Origin: Muscardinus avellanarius | Taxonomy: Eukaryota > Chordata > Mammalia > Rodentia > Gliridae | Reading direction: 5' to 3' | Length of the DNA: 64,000 nt | NCBI GenBank assembly: GCA_963383645.1 | Contig: OY726567.1 | Span: forward strand, 69,133,575 to 69,197,574 | Shown: positions 12,231-31,924 of the stretch, piece after piece | Numbering within the stretch: position 1 is the first letter of the stretch | Layout: each line of letters starts with the position of its first letter | Translations under genes and position numbers: made by a program | The notes under the pieces: model-generated | Told to the model about the DNA's origin: nothing | Database searches by the model: none | What the model saw: the letters and a program-made list of their open reading frames with translations, nothing else

Positions 12231-13193
12231 TTAGTTGTCTGTTGGATGGAAAATCTTATTTCTCTGGTTCTGGTGTGTGTTACCTATTTCTTCTTTGTAG
12301 TTAATCTCTTTGAGTATTTTCTCTAGTGCTGGTTTTGAAGACATAAATTCCTTCAGTTTCTGTTTGTCATGGAAGCTTCTTATTTCTCCATCTAATTTGA
12401 TAGAAAGTTTTGCTGGGTAGGAAATTTTTGGCTGGAAGTTGTTTTCTTTCAGAGTTTGGAATATGTTACTCCAAGCCCTTCTGGCTCTCATAACTTGGTT
12501 TGGGAAGTCTGGAGTGATTCTAATTGGTTTTCCTCTGAATGTCACTTGGCCCTTTGTTTTTGTTGCCTTTAAGATTCTCTGCCTGGCTTCCACATTGGTC
12601 ATTTTGACAATTATGTGGTGTGGGGATCCTCTTCTCCGATCCTGTCTAAAGGGAGTTCTATAAGTTTCCTGGACCTGTGTATCAACCTCTTGCTCTATGT
12701 CTGGAAATTTTTCTGCTATTACTTCCTTGAAGAGATTGTTGATCCCTTTGGTTTCACTTTCTTTTCCCTCCTCTATTCCAATTATTCTTAGGTTAGCTCT
12801 CTTAAAATGGGCCCATATTTCTTCAATATCAGATTCCTGCTGTTGGATATTTTTTTCTAGATTAGAAACTATGCGTTCATTTTTGGAATGATCGTCTTCT
12901 AAGAGCGAGATTCTGTTCTCCATGTGGTCTAATCGGTTGTTTGTGCTTTGAATTGAGGCCTTTACTTCATTAATTGCATCCTTTATCTCTTTTTGGCTCT
13001 CTCTGAGTTCTTTTCGAAGCACCTCTATTATTTCTACAGTTATTTTCCTGATTTGATCTTCTATAAATCTCTGATTTTCTGTTTTATCGGGTTCTGATGT
13101 TGTGGGGTTGTGGGCATTCATTGCTCCATTGTTATTTCTCTTTCCCATGATTTCAGAAGTTTGTGCCTTCTCTGGGTTCTTCCCTTGGGTCAC
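12231..13193 (-). CDS. LINE-1 ORF1p-like protein, 320 aa, uninterrupted
   Basis: L1 ORF1p is a trimeric RNA-binding chaperone that coats L1 RNA in the cytoplasm. The frame is open for 320 codons, close to the 338 aa of the human protein. Residues about 40-130 are a heptad-rich coiled coil (NRLDHMENRISLLEDDHS). About 135-235 fit the RRM-like domain (EEIWAHFKRANLRIIGIEEG, later HHIIVKMTNVEARQRILKAT). About 236-305 are the C-terminal domain (TFRGKPIRITPDFPNQVMRA, then PAKLSIKLDGEIRSFHDKQK). The start at MTQGKNPEKAQ is the first Met of the frame. The stop TAA (12233-12231) is immediately followed by the captured antisense segment. Whether it is expressed cannot be seen. Confidence 0.9.
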   Translation of the reverse strand: MTQGKNPEKAQTSEIMGKRNNNGAMNAHNPTTSEPDKTENQRFIEDQIRKITVEIIEVLRKELRESQKEIKDAINEVKASIQSTNNRLDHMENRISLLEDDHSKNERIVSNLEKNIQQQESDIEEIWAHFKRANLRIIGIEEGKESETKGINNLFKEVIAEKFPDIEQEVDTQVQETYRTPFRQDRRRGSPHHIIVKMTNVEARQRILKATKTKGQVTFRGKPIRITPDFPNQVMRARRAWSNIFQTLKENNFQPKISYPAKLSIKLDGEIRSFHDKQKLKEFMSSKPALEKILKEINYKEEIGNTHQNQRNKIFHPTDN

Positions 13194-13933
13194 TATGACT
13201 TCACTTAAGGTGCTCTGGATCTCGAGTCTGTAGTATCTCAGACCCCACTACTCCTTTACTGGGTTGTATCACAGAGTCTCCGACCCAGAGAGTCGATAGA
13301 GGCTGCTTTAGACTGTGGGGGGTGCCAGGTTGCACGTTCTCCTATGGTGTGATATCTCTGCCACTGCCACTCCCCCACTGGGTCAAGTCCCAGGGAGTAC
13401 AGTACTGGGATTTCTCCTCTGTGGCCCGTAATTTGACTCACTGTTCTTGAGTATGCAGATGTAGCTGTACTGGACTCGGTGAATTCGCTGCTGCTGCCGC
13501 CAGTGGCAATATGGCGCCGCTGTCCCGCCCTCGGCCGTGAGGCTGGTGTATTTCTTCTTGGTTTTGATTTCCACTCTGAATCCCTGCAGCGTGTGCTGAG
13601 CTCAGCCACTGGGAGCTTTAGATGTTCCTTCACCGAGAAATTCCGCCTGGCTGTTCCGCAGCGGCTCACCTTGGCTTGCTGTAGCCGTCTGGTGAAATCG
13701 CCGCTGCCACCGGCAGTATGGCGCTGCTGCCGCGTCCTCGGGCGTGAGGCCGGTGTATCTCCTCTGTGGCTCTGAGCTCTGTTCTCAGTCCGCTTTCTCT
13801 CTGGAGCCTGGTGATTTTTTTGTTTCTCTGGTGATGGTGTTTTCTGGCTATGAAAGGTGCTGATTTTGTGGTAATGGAGATTTGTTGTTAGCTCTTAAGC
13901 CCCGCTTTTCTCGGTCGCCATCTTCCCGGAAGT
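13194..13933 (-). promoter_or_regulatory. L1 5'UTR of copy A (putative internal promoter)
   Basis: This GC-rich segment begins on the minus strand with ggaagatggcgaccgagaaa. The 'gatggcg' start suggests the YY1-type initiator of L1 promoters (inference). It contains two related blocks around an 'aatatggcgccgctg' / 'agtatggcgctgctg' core (plus-strand readings near 13507 and 13717). This is the internal repetition common in L1 5'UTR monomers. It is shared with copy B (54136-55004) and in part with copy C (4750-5613). Confidence 0.6.
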
Positions 13934-14250
13934 TGCATAATTCTTTTCTAAGTGCAGGTGTATGTAAATTCAGCATTCAGTGTTTGGCTGGGCTAACACC
14001 CAGCTTTTAACTGACCAATCCTGGCTTGGCCTGAGCTCTTGTCTGACAGCTTAGAGACAGAAAAGGATTTTTATTGCTCTACCTAAGTATTGAAGCCTGT
14101 TCTTATTAGCAATTAATACTGCCCTTATTAGCATTTAATAAAGACTCATTCCTCATCATCTGCAATACACTCAAGAAATGAAAACATGTGATTTCTGTTG
14201 ACAACAAAGCTGACCGCGGCTTTTGACCAGCATTCAAAATGAAATGGAGA
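13934..14250. mobile_element. Old LTR-like element, copy 1, right part
   Basis: This resumes the element interrupted at 10558. 'ggctgggctaacac...gacagcttagagacagaaaa...attgctctacctaagtat' aligns with 58520-58690. The match fades after about 14160. The stretch also contains the right-hand target duplication of chimeric copy A. Confidence 0.5.
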
Positions 14251-14880
14251 GCCAGGCATGTGGTGCATGCCTGTAATCATAGCTTGGGAAGCTGAGCCAG
14301 GAAGATGGCATTTTGTTTTGAAACAGGATCTCACTAAATTGCCAAGCCTGACCTCTGATCTGTGGTCCTCCTGTCTCAGCCTCCTAAGTACTGAGGTTAC
14401 AGGTGTGCACCATCATACTCTGCAAACACATTTTTTTTTTGCAGTATTGGGGATTGAACATAGGGGCACTCTATCCCCAAGCTACACACCCAACCCTTTT
14501 TTTTTTTTTTTTTTTTGCGGGTCTGGGGATGGAACCCAGGGGCATTCGACCTCCAAGCTACACCCCCTGCCCTATTTTTTATTCTTTTATTTTGAAATTG
14601 GGTCTCACTGAGTTTCAGAGGGCCTCACTAAGTACCTGAGGCTGCCTGCGAACCGCGATCCTTCGGTCTCAGCCTCCCGGATGCTGGGATTACAAGTGTG
14701 CGCAACCACGCCGGGCCAGCCCTATTTTTTTTAATTCTTTATTTTGAAACAGTTTCACTAAATTGTGGAGAGCCTCAGTAAGTGGCTGAGACTGGCTGGG
14801 AATTGAAATCCTCCGTCTCAGTCTCCCAAGTACTGGGATTACAAGCATGTGCCACCACCCCCAACTCTGCAAACACAAAT
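14250..14880. repeat. SINE cluster
   Basis: A truncated + copy (about 14250-14306) runs into minus-strand pieces: B1 half at about 14307-14428, ID half at 14431-14497, a fuller copy at 14498-14720 after a T-run, and a B1 half at about 14725-14870. Confidence 0.8.
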
Positions 14881-14989
14881 ATTTTTAAAAGGCTTTGATA
14901 TAGTCTAGTGGCAGAAAGTCCCTGGGTTCAATTGCCAGTGGAGAGAGACAGACAGACCACCTTTACAAGTGTTCCTGAGGCCTGATTAT

Positions 14990-16520
14990 CCATAGGAACA
15001 TTTATTATCAGAAAAGTAAAGTAGTGCCAAGACATCCTGCTGCCTCGGCATCTATGTGTTGAGACCCCACTCCACATAGTTATCGGCAGAACGCCCCGAG
15101 AAAGAGGTATCGTCTCTGGCCAAAATATCCCCCACTTTTACCCTTCATGACTATTAATATTTCCTTTAACTTTCTACACGAATTGCTCCAGTGATGTGAA
15201 ATTAGGACTATAATTAGAAACTGAGTCCGTGGAAATAAACGTCCTTGGCTTTGCTCAATAGTAAGGAAAAAACTGGCCAGAATTCAGATGCTGTGATAAG
15301 CATTCCAGCTGCAGCAATTACAAAGGGTCTCCGACCCTCACTCCTATCACTAGGTTAAGCTATTAACTCCGGTAACCGATAGCTCAGTTTAAGGAAACTT
15401 TGTTTACCCTTGAGATCCTGCCTAGAGACAGAGAAGATAAAATTTTGGGTGTGACTTCAAAGCAATTTAACTGATGAACAGCTTAGTTGCCAAAATACAA
15501 TAGAGCCAAGGGAAAAGATTGTTGACCTTTACGCCCAGTAGGAGAGTTCCTGAAACAGGGAGAATGCCGCATGGCTAGAAATGAAAATGACAAAATAAAG
15601 GACAGATATTCTAGATATATATGTATGAAGGAAAGGAAATACCGTAAGAGTAAGAAAGCACTTTTTCATGAAGAAGAGCTTATCATAAGAACGTCCCGAC
15701 TGGGAAAGAAAGGAATTAAAAAGTTAGAAGCAGGTTGCAGAGGGTTTGTGATAAGGAAATGGATTATTAGAGACCAATAGGCCTTTAATAGGCTTTTTGT
15801 CTAAAAAAGAGTGTTCAGCAGTCAAGGAAATACATCTGACAACTAAATCCAAGAACTTCGCAGTGTTATTTGTGGTGTCTTATTTGCCAAGCTGTGTTGT
15901 GAGTTTTTGTAAGCTTTCAGACTTCAGAAGGCAAAGCGGATGAGATCTGAGAGGCTCCCATCGCATCTCCCTGGACCGCCACATCTCCCCATGCTTGTCA
16001 TATGGATATAGATGGAAACTTCAAAAAAGAAAGAAAAAGAAGATTCCATGAGAAGGCGTATTCTCCAAGCCCTGGGCCTTGGGCGTGCCTGTATTGCCTT
16101 TGGAATTTACCTTTGGACCTGCCCTGCTGCAATATTGGAAGAAAGATCCGGAGCTTATCTCCTAAATGCTGGACTAGTCATTTACTTTGTTTATATGTAA
16201 TCCACTATTGTTTTGCTGTGATTGCCCCCCTTCCCTTTCTTTTTTTTTTCTCCTATTATTAATCTCACTGGTGAAGGGTATAAATTTTCTCTGGGTTCCT
16301 GTAATAAATTGTCATTGGCTCAAGAAGCCTTTGTCCACCTCAGATTTCTTTCCCAAGCGTCGTACCCAAAAACTTAGGGAATTCATAGAGGGAAAGGAAT
16401 CGCTGCAGATAAGTTTCTGCAGGACACCACCTGCCTTTTGCCCCATCTTTCTGAGGCTCCCGGTCGCGAGTGGACTTGCCCCCACAGGACTGAGCCAGTC
16501 GGTAACAAAGTAGGATGCAC
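14990..16520 (+). mobile_element. ERV/LTR-like remnant with TATA-like and AATAAA signals
   Basis: No gene is recognised. The stretch 15600-15780 (gaaaggaaataccgtaagag, aagaaagcac, gactgggaaagaaaggaatt) resembles 56205-56310 in the ERV region. From about 16200 there is a pyrimidine tract, a TATA-like gggtataaatt at about 16276, an AATAAA at about 16304, and attgtcattggctcaagaag. This is the order seen at the U3/R end of an LTR. Short ORFs here (for example 15571-15780) have no recognised domain. The LTR call rests on the signal layout and the shared stretch, so it is tentative. Confidence 0.4.
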
Positions 16521-16571
16521 CTCAATGGTTGAGCAAATGCTTAGTGCAAGTCCTAGGGCTCCATCCCTAAT

Positions 16572-16621
<50 letters not shown>
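16521..16621 (+). repeat. ID-like fragment with (CA)n tail
   Basis: 'caatggttgagcaaatgcttagtgcaag...gctccatcccta' is a tRNA-derived ID-type monomer, followed by a CA microsatellite of about 46 bp. Confidence 0.7.
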
Positions 16622-16622
<1 letters not shown>

Positions 16623-16636
16623 AGAAATCAGATATC

Positions 16637-18342
16637 CTTTTTTTTTTAACCCAGAGGCATTCTTCTACCTCAGACTTACACTCCCATACTATTTTATTTA
16701 TTTATTTTGAAATGTGGCTAAGTTGCTAAATCTGTCCCCTAAACTCCAATCCTCTTTTCTCAGACTCCCAAGTACTGAAATTATAGACATTGGCCACCAT
16801 GCTCGGCCAGATATTCTTTAATAGTGCAACAAAATTGCAAATTAATAATTGGAGAGAGAGGTCAATTGACATTTTAGACTCAACAGATATTTGTCAAAGA
16901 AAAATTTAAGGATCTAAATGTATAAATTAAAAATCCATGGTGGGCGTGGTGGTGCATGCTCCTAATCCCAACATTTGGGAGGCGGAGACTGGAGGATAGC
17001 GGTTCGCAGACAGCCTCAGCTACTTAGTGGGACTCCTTGCAACTCAGTGAGACCCTGTTTCAAAAATAAAGAATAAAAACAATTAGGGCTGTGGGTGTCC
17101 CTCAGAGGAGAATGCCCCTGGGTTCCATCCCCAGACCCGCAAAATAAATAAATAAATAAATCCAGAGCTTAGCCGGTACACGCTTGTGATCCCAGCACTT
17201 GGAAGGTTGAGACAGGAGGATTGTGCAAGTTTGAAACCAGCCTCAGCTATTTAGTAAGGCTTTCAGCAACTTAGTGAGACCCTGTTTCCAGTCAAAATAT
17301 TTAAAAATAGGTTTGGGCGTTTAGCCTGGAGATAGAAAGCCCCTGGGATTCATCCCTAGTACCACACACACACACACACAAAAAAAAAAAATCCAGAGCC
17401 AGGCATGGTGGTGCATGCTTGTAATCCCAGTACTTGGTAGGCTGAGACAGAAGGATCACAGGTTCGCAGCCAGCCTCAGCTACCTAGTGGGACCCTCCAA
17501 AACCTAGGGAGACTCTGTTTCAAAATAAAGAATTAAAATTGTACTGGGAGTGACCTATGGGGTAGAATGCCCTTGGAGTTTTTTTGCCCAGCACCCCCCA
17601 AAAAATCAGAAAAATACTCCATATCAAACCTCAGGCATGAATAAAAAATTATTAATCAAAACCAGACCTTGTGCTGGGCGTGGTGGCGCACGCTTGTAAT
17701 CCCTGGGCTTGGGAGGCAGAGACAGGAGGAACGCGCAGGTTCGAAGCCAGCCTCGCTGGTTTAAGAGACCCTGTTTCCAAATAAAAAATATAAAATAGAT
17801 CTGGGACTGTAGGCTGGAGATATAAGGGTTTCCAGGAACCCCAGTACCACACACAAAAGAAAAAAAAAAAAAACTAGACCTTCAATCTGGTTACAACATT
17901 GTTTCTCTGGTAGTTTCTGAAAGCTTGGAAACTTAAGAGTAAAAGAGAAAAAAAAACTGCAATATAAAAAAAATCAGTTAAGACGCCTCAAACTAGTTTC
18001 TCCTGACAACAGATTACAGGCGATTTGAGCCCCCATATTAAGGAAACCCCCTCTGTACAAACAAGAGGGCTCCCATAGTTTTCGTCTAACATTCCTAGTG
18101 CCTTTTCCTCTTTTGTTACTGTTGACACTGCCAGGCTGTGTGAGGGTGGGGTGGGGGATTAAACCCAGGGTCATTCTACCTCGGTTTTTTACATCACCAA
18201 ACCTTTATATAATTTGTTTTGAAAGAGAGTCTCACTAGGTTGCTGAAACTCTTCCTGTGTTGCTGAGGCTGGCCTTTAACCCGCGATCCTTCTGTCTCAG
18301 TCTCCCTAGTACTGAATTATAGGCATGCACTACCACACTGTT
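16637..18342. repeat. SINE cluster
   Basis: A minus copy at about 16637-16808 is followed by four + copies at about 16939-17165, 17166-17396 (type 2, ending in a short CA tract), 17397-17600 and 17670-17872 (type 2). A minus copy at about 18140-18342 follows. The sequence between 17880 and 18140 shows nothing recognised. Confidence 0.82.
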
Positions 18343-18385
18343 AGTTCGGAGCAGGGACCTTACACACTCCAGGCCTAAATTTTAC

Positions 18386-18396
18386 ACATGCGCGCG

Positions 18397-18442
<46 letters not shown>

Positions 18443-18443
18443 C
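18386..18443 (+). repeat. Alternating (CG)n(CA)n tract
   Basis: Purine-pyrimidine alternation begins with a pure (CG) run at 18391-18405 and changes to (CA). It ends at the start of a minus-strand SINE (about 18443-18630). This lies about 0.8 kb upstream of the ZNF8 start codon. Confidence 0.9.
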
Positions 18444-19288
18444 GATTAAAACCCAGAGGCATACTGCCGCTGAGCTACATCCTTGGTCCTATTTTATTTT
18501 TTCATTTTGAAACAGGGTCTCACTATATTGCGAAGGGCGTCGCTAAATTGCTGGGGCTGGCCGCAAACCTGCAATCGTCCCAGACTCCCAAGTACTAGGA
18601 CTACAGGTTTGCGCAACAACGCCTGGCTTAAACATTTTAATATACTCCTAACCGACCCACAGAAAAGACACAACACAAACGGGAGAGCTCGCCCGGAGAC
18701 ACAGATTCTGACCAGCTCCCGGGAGCCTCGCTTGGTCCCTCTGGCCACTGGCCCTTGAGTCTATTACGTTCACAAAACTCTGAAATGTTCGTTTAGTTTC
18801 GAGGCAGGTACGTTTGGGTCTCTGCGTTTCCCGCAGCTAGAGAAGGCTACGGGCATCGCGCAGGGCCGTCCCACGCCCGCGGACACAATCCGGCCCCGGG
18901 AAGCGGGTGCGATCGCGGGCTAAGGATGCTGCGGCCACCCTCGCTTCCCCCACCGCGCAACCCAGGAGCCATCCCACTCAGCCAGGAGGGTGAGAAAAAT
19001 ACTCCAGCACCTGGACCCGAAGCCCTGCGCCGCCTCGAGGGTCCGGAACGCCCCCTTAGGTTGAGGGCGGGGCTGACAGGACGCTCCCATTGGTCCAAAA
19101 CGGGCGGAGAGAACTCCTATTGGTTTGGCGCCGCTGCCCGCCGCGTGGCCTTCTGGGAGTTGTAGTCTTGGCGTCACAAACGCGACCGCCATTGTCCAGC
19201 TGGCGACTGTTCGGGTGGTCCCCTTGGCGGGGGTGGCTCTGTGTCTTGGGGGTCGCCTCTGGTGTTCGTGTTCATCTCTTTTCCCGGG

Positions 19289-28576
<9,288 letters not shown>

Positions 28577-28996
28577 GAGAGAAACTCTTCAGACAACCCT
28601 TGGACCACAGGTACAAAAATGTGGTAAGTTCACTCAGGGCAGGAGAGATTGGGGGTAGAAATGCTGGATGGTGACCTCTGCTTTCTAAGGAAATGGTGCT
28701 TCCCAAACACCTAAGATTAGTAGTTCCCAAATCTATCAAATCCAGTAGTCCCTCTAACAACAGATATTTTATGATGATTTCTCTATTAACCCAAAATGAG
28801 TTCACCAATGAAAAACTTATTATCAGCAGCTAAGCAGGGAACCTGCCTGGATCTGGACTTGGGGATCCACCACTTAATTCAGCCATCCACCACATAAGAA
28901 ATAGGCAAACAGTGGAAAGGAAAGATTAATTTTATGCAGTCTGATCAAACTGAGAAGCACCTAGATTTTTTTCCTGCTGGTCCGACAAAAATAAAA
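28577..28996 (+). terminator. ZNF8: ZNF8 3'UTR start and candidate polyadenylation signal
   Basis: The first clear AATAAA after the stop is at 28990-28995, within a stretch free of SINEs. Longer 3'UTRs reaching past the SINE at 29205 cannot be excluded from sequence alone. Confidence 0.45.
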
Positions 28997-29204
28997 GCCA
29001 GGTGATATACATATGTAGATTTGGCAAGGCTCTGTTAATCAAAAATATAAGACAGTCTCAGGTTCTTGGATCCTGTGCAGGTCAGGGATAGTTTTTATTC
29101 TCAGCATGAGGAAGTTCATGAGCTCTGTTTTACTATCCACATGTGTAAATGTAGAAAAGTCAATATATGGCCCCAGTTTGTAAAGAATATTTTGTGTGTA
29201 TATG

Positions 29205-29572
29205 TATGTGGTACTAGGGATTGAACTTCAGGACATTCTACCTCTAAACTATACCCCCTGCACTATTTTTATGTTTTTATTTTGAAACAGGATCTCACTG
29301 TGGGAGGGCCTTGCTAAATTGCTTAGGCTGACTGCAAACCTATGACCCTCCATTTTTATTTCAAAACAAGGTCTCACTGAGTTCTAGATGGCTTTTCTAA
29401 GTTGCTGAGGAGAACTGTTACCTGTGATCCTCCATTTTTATTTTAAAACAGAATCTCACTGAGTTGTAGAATACCTCAGTAAGTTGCTAAGGCTGGTCTC
29501 GAGCCTGCCATCCTCCAGGTTCAGCCTTCCAAATACTAGGATTAGAGGCATGTCCCACCATGCCCAGCTCCA
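29205..29572 (-). repeat. Diverged minus-strand SINE copies
   Basis: One ID half ('ggtactagggattgaacttcaggacattctacc') is followed by three B1-type stretches ('gaaacaggatctcactg', 'aaaacaaggtctcactgag', 'aaaacagaatctcactgag'). The B1 part seems to be partly triplicated. Confidence 0.7.
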
Positions 29573-29984
29573 CCGTTTCTTACTCAGTCTTTATTTGTTA
29601 AAAAACAAAACAGAATAGCCTAAATTTTGTTCCCGCCTGAGCCTGCCCATTGTGCCACCTTTTTGGTGTGGTAGACTGGCCTCTAATTTGTCATCGAGTC
29701 ACGAAGCTGTGCTGAGGGCCCATGAGGTCGTGAGATGCCCACTGTTTTCAAAAGTCATCTCCCCACCTTGTATGAAGCCTCTTCTGGAGCCCATGGTAAT
29801 ACCTTTCCCTTAGCTGTCAATGCCAGGAAAAGGTAGGTTTTTATTTTTCTAGGGATCAGGACATTCCAACATGACCATTTTATAATACATCCACCATGAG
29901 AAACTAAAACCGCAGCAGGAACATTGGATTGGCTGGGTATAGACTTGGCTGGAAGAGTCGTCATCCTGGGCAGATACAACAGCA

Positions 29985-30100
29985 GTGAGGTGGTACCATT
30001 TTACAGATGAGGAAAATTAGAGGCACGGGACAAAAGTTACTAGTAACCATAACAAAGGTAACCCAAGGGTTAGCCCAAGAGTTACACAGAAAGAGTATGA
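29985..30100 (+). repeat. MIR SINE fragment
   Basis: 'ttttacagatgaggaaaattagaggcacggga...gttacacagaa' is the conserved MIR core with its 'acagatgaggaaactgaggc' motif, diverged as expected for an ancient repeat. Confidence 0.75.
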
Positions 30101-31750
30101 TGTCAGCTCCCACAGCGACAGTGGCTGAAACAAATTAGGCTTTCTTCAAAGGCTGACTTTTTTTTTTTTTCCAGCAACTCTGCTATGTCAGAGTCAGTGT
30201 TTTCTGCAGTTCTCACAACCTTTCCCTCATGGTCACAGGGAAGCTGCTAAAGTTCCAGCCACTGCATCTATAGTCAAGACTGGAAGAAGTGGGGGAAAGA
30301 GCAGGCCAACACTCACAACTCTGGTGATGATTTAAAGAAAAGCCTTTCCCGGGAGCCTGCTCTGCTTGCCTACTTATGACATGAAGGCCAAGACTGAGTC
30401 ACAGGGCAACCCCTAATAACAAGGATGCTTGGAAAGATAGCATTTAGCATTTCTAACCTCTGGTGGACACAGGTAAGAGTAGAGGTCATGGGAAGTGGGC
30501 GAGGCATAGGCAGCTAGCAGCCTCCAGCCCTTCTTCCTCCAGCCCCCAATTCACCTCAGCCCTCCAGTCTGCTCCAGCATCACAGACGCTGCTGTGGTCA
30601 CAGCCTGTGCCCCACCTGGGTTCTCTGCCTCTGCATTACTTACTGGGCCTGCAGCACTCCATCCCCTTGCTTCCCCAATCCCTCCCACCTCTTCGGGGGT
30701 TTCTCATCCTCCCTCGCTCCTCTTAAGCCCTCCTCCTAAGTCCCCAGGTTAGCTTCCAGGGCCCTCTCTGCACCCTACACCTTCCCCAGGCGTCATCCAC
30801 ACCCCTGGCTTTGTGTCCCTCACCCAGATCTGAGTCTCTGGTGCTTCTGAGTTCTGAACTTCAGGCTCACACCGCAGTTACGTGTTCATGAAAACAGCCA
30901 GCACTTCCCACCCAAACCAGCCCCTCATGTCCCTTTCGTGGGGCTGTTGCGACCTGCCATCCTGTCACTGAAGCCAGAAAGTTAAGTTTTCTGAGACCCC
31001 TGCCTTTCCTTACTCCACATTAGAGGTTTTGGTGCTTTTACCACTAAATACCTCTGGTGTGTTCACTTGGTCCATTCCTATTCCCATTCCCACAGCCAGT
31101 GCATACCAGGCTACCCTGAAAGGGTTTGGAGCTGAGAGGACCGAGATCATAGCGGCCCTACTGGGTAAGATGGGAACAAACAAATGGAAGGGCTCCACAG
31201 CAGGATGGCATATTTCAGTTCATGTTGCCCAGGCATGCTACTCCTACTGATTTCCCTGTAGATATTTCTAAATAGCTGGAACTCTTCAAGGGGAATTCCT
31301 GTAAACTAGGAAAGATTCATGGTTTTATCTGTTTATAAAAGTAACCTGAGTTCTTTGTAGCAAAACTTGGAAAAATGCACAAAAAGTTTTTTTAAAGTAA
31401 AAAAAAAATTATTTCAAATTTAACCCCTCATACTAGAGTCAGAGATGGTCACTATCATTTAAATTTTGCTAATTTTCCTTGCAAATGTTTCTTAAAATAA
31501 GTATGTGTATACACAGTGTACATTAAATCTTAAACATGGGCATATATATGTGTATTGTTATCTTGTGTTTAGAAAATTGAAATCCTTTATAGTTCTCTTG
31601 TAACTTGTGTTTCTTACTATATTTTGAGCATTTTTCCCTGACAATGAATTTCATGTAACTTTTAAAATTATCTTTCAGGAGGATTGTAACAATGTGCCCT
31701 CTACCCAGTCTATTACCAGCATTTGAATTCTATCAAAAGGGGCTGGGGAT
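30101..31750. other. Intergenic sequence, no gene recognised
   Basis: This is mostly non-SINE sequence. A C-rich stretch at about 30510-30830 contains ORF 30463-30726, which has no recognised domain. 31300-31680 is AT-rich and may be a very old repeat. Confidence 0.5.
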
Positions 31751-31924
31751 TTCATATATATGAGTTGATATACCTTCTGTGGAAAACAGTTTATTCAGTG
31801 TCTAAAATACAATATACAAGCCCATTGTCTCAGCAAATTGCTGGAAATGAATCTTACCGATGAATTTGTACATGTGCAGATGGTATGTGGTTTTCATTAT
31901 GCTGTTGGCATCAAAAGTAAAAAT

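Larger units (their letters stand above)
10998..13933 (-). mobile_element. Chimeric ORF1-only L1 element, copy A
   Basis: Minus-strand order: 5'UTR (13933-13194), intact ORF1 (13193-12231), a captured segment (12230 to about 11130), an L1 3'UTR end with polypurine tract (about 11130-11010), and an A-tail. Target-site duplications tgcataattctttt lie at 10984-10997 and 13934-13947. The captured segment holds an older L1 ORF2 fragment in the opposite (+) orientation, about 11350-12180. Endonuclease and reverse transcriptase are absent, so mobility would need ORF2p in trans. A younger type 2 SINE sits inside at 11924-12124. Copy B at 52088-55004 has the same internal joints. Confidence 0.88.

Noticed and set aside
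10998..13933. Chimeric L1 explained by twin priming
   Set aside because: Twin priming inverts the 5' part relative to the 3' end. Here both ends have the same orientation, only the middle is opposite, and the middle is diverged from the local L1 ORF2.
30463..30726. 87-codon Pro/Ser/Leu-rich frame as a gene
   Set aside because: Low-complexity composition, with no splice signals or recognised motif in support.
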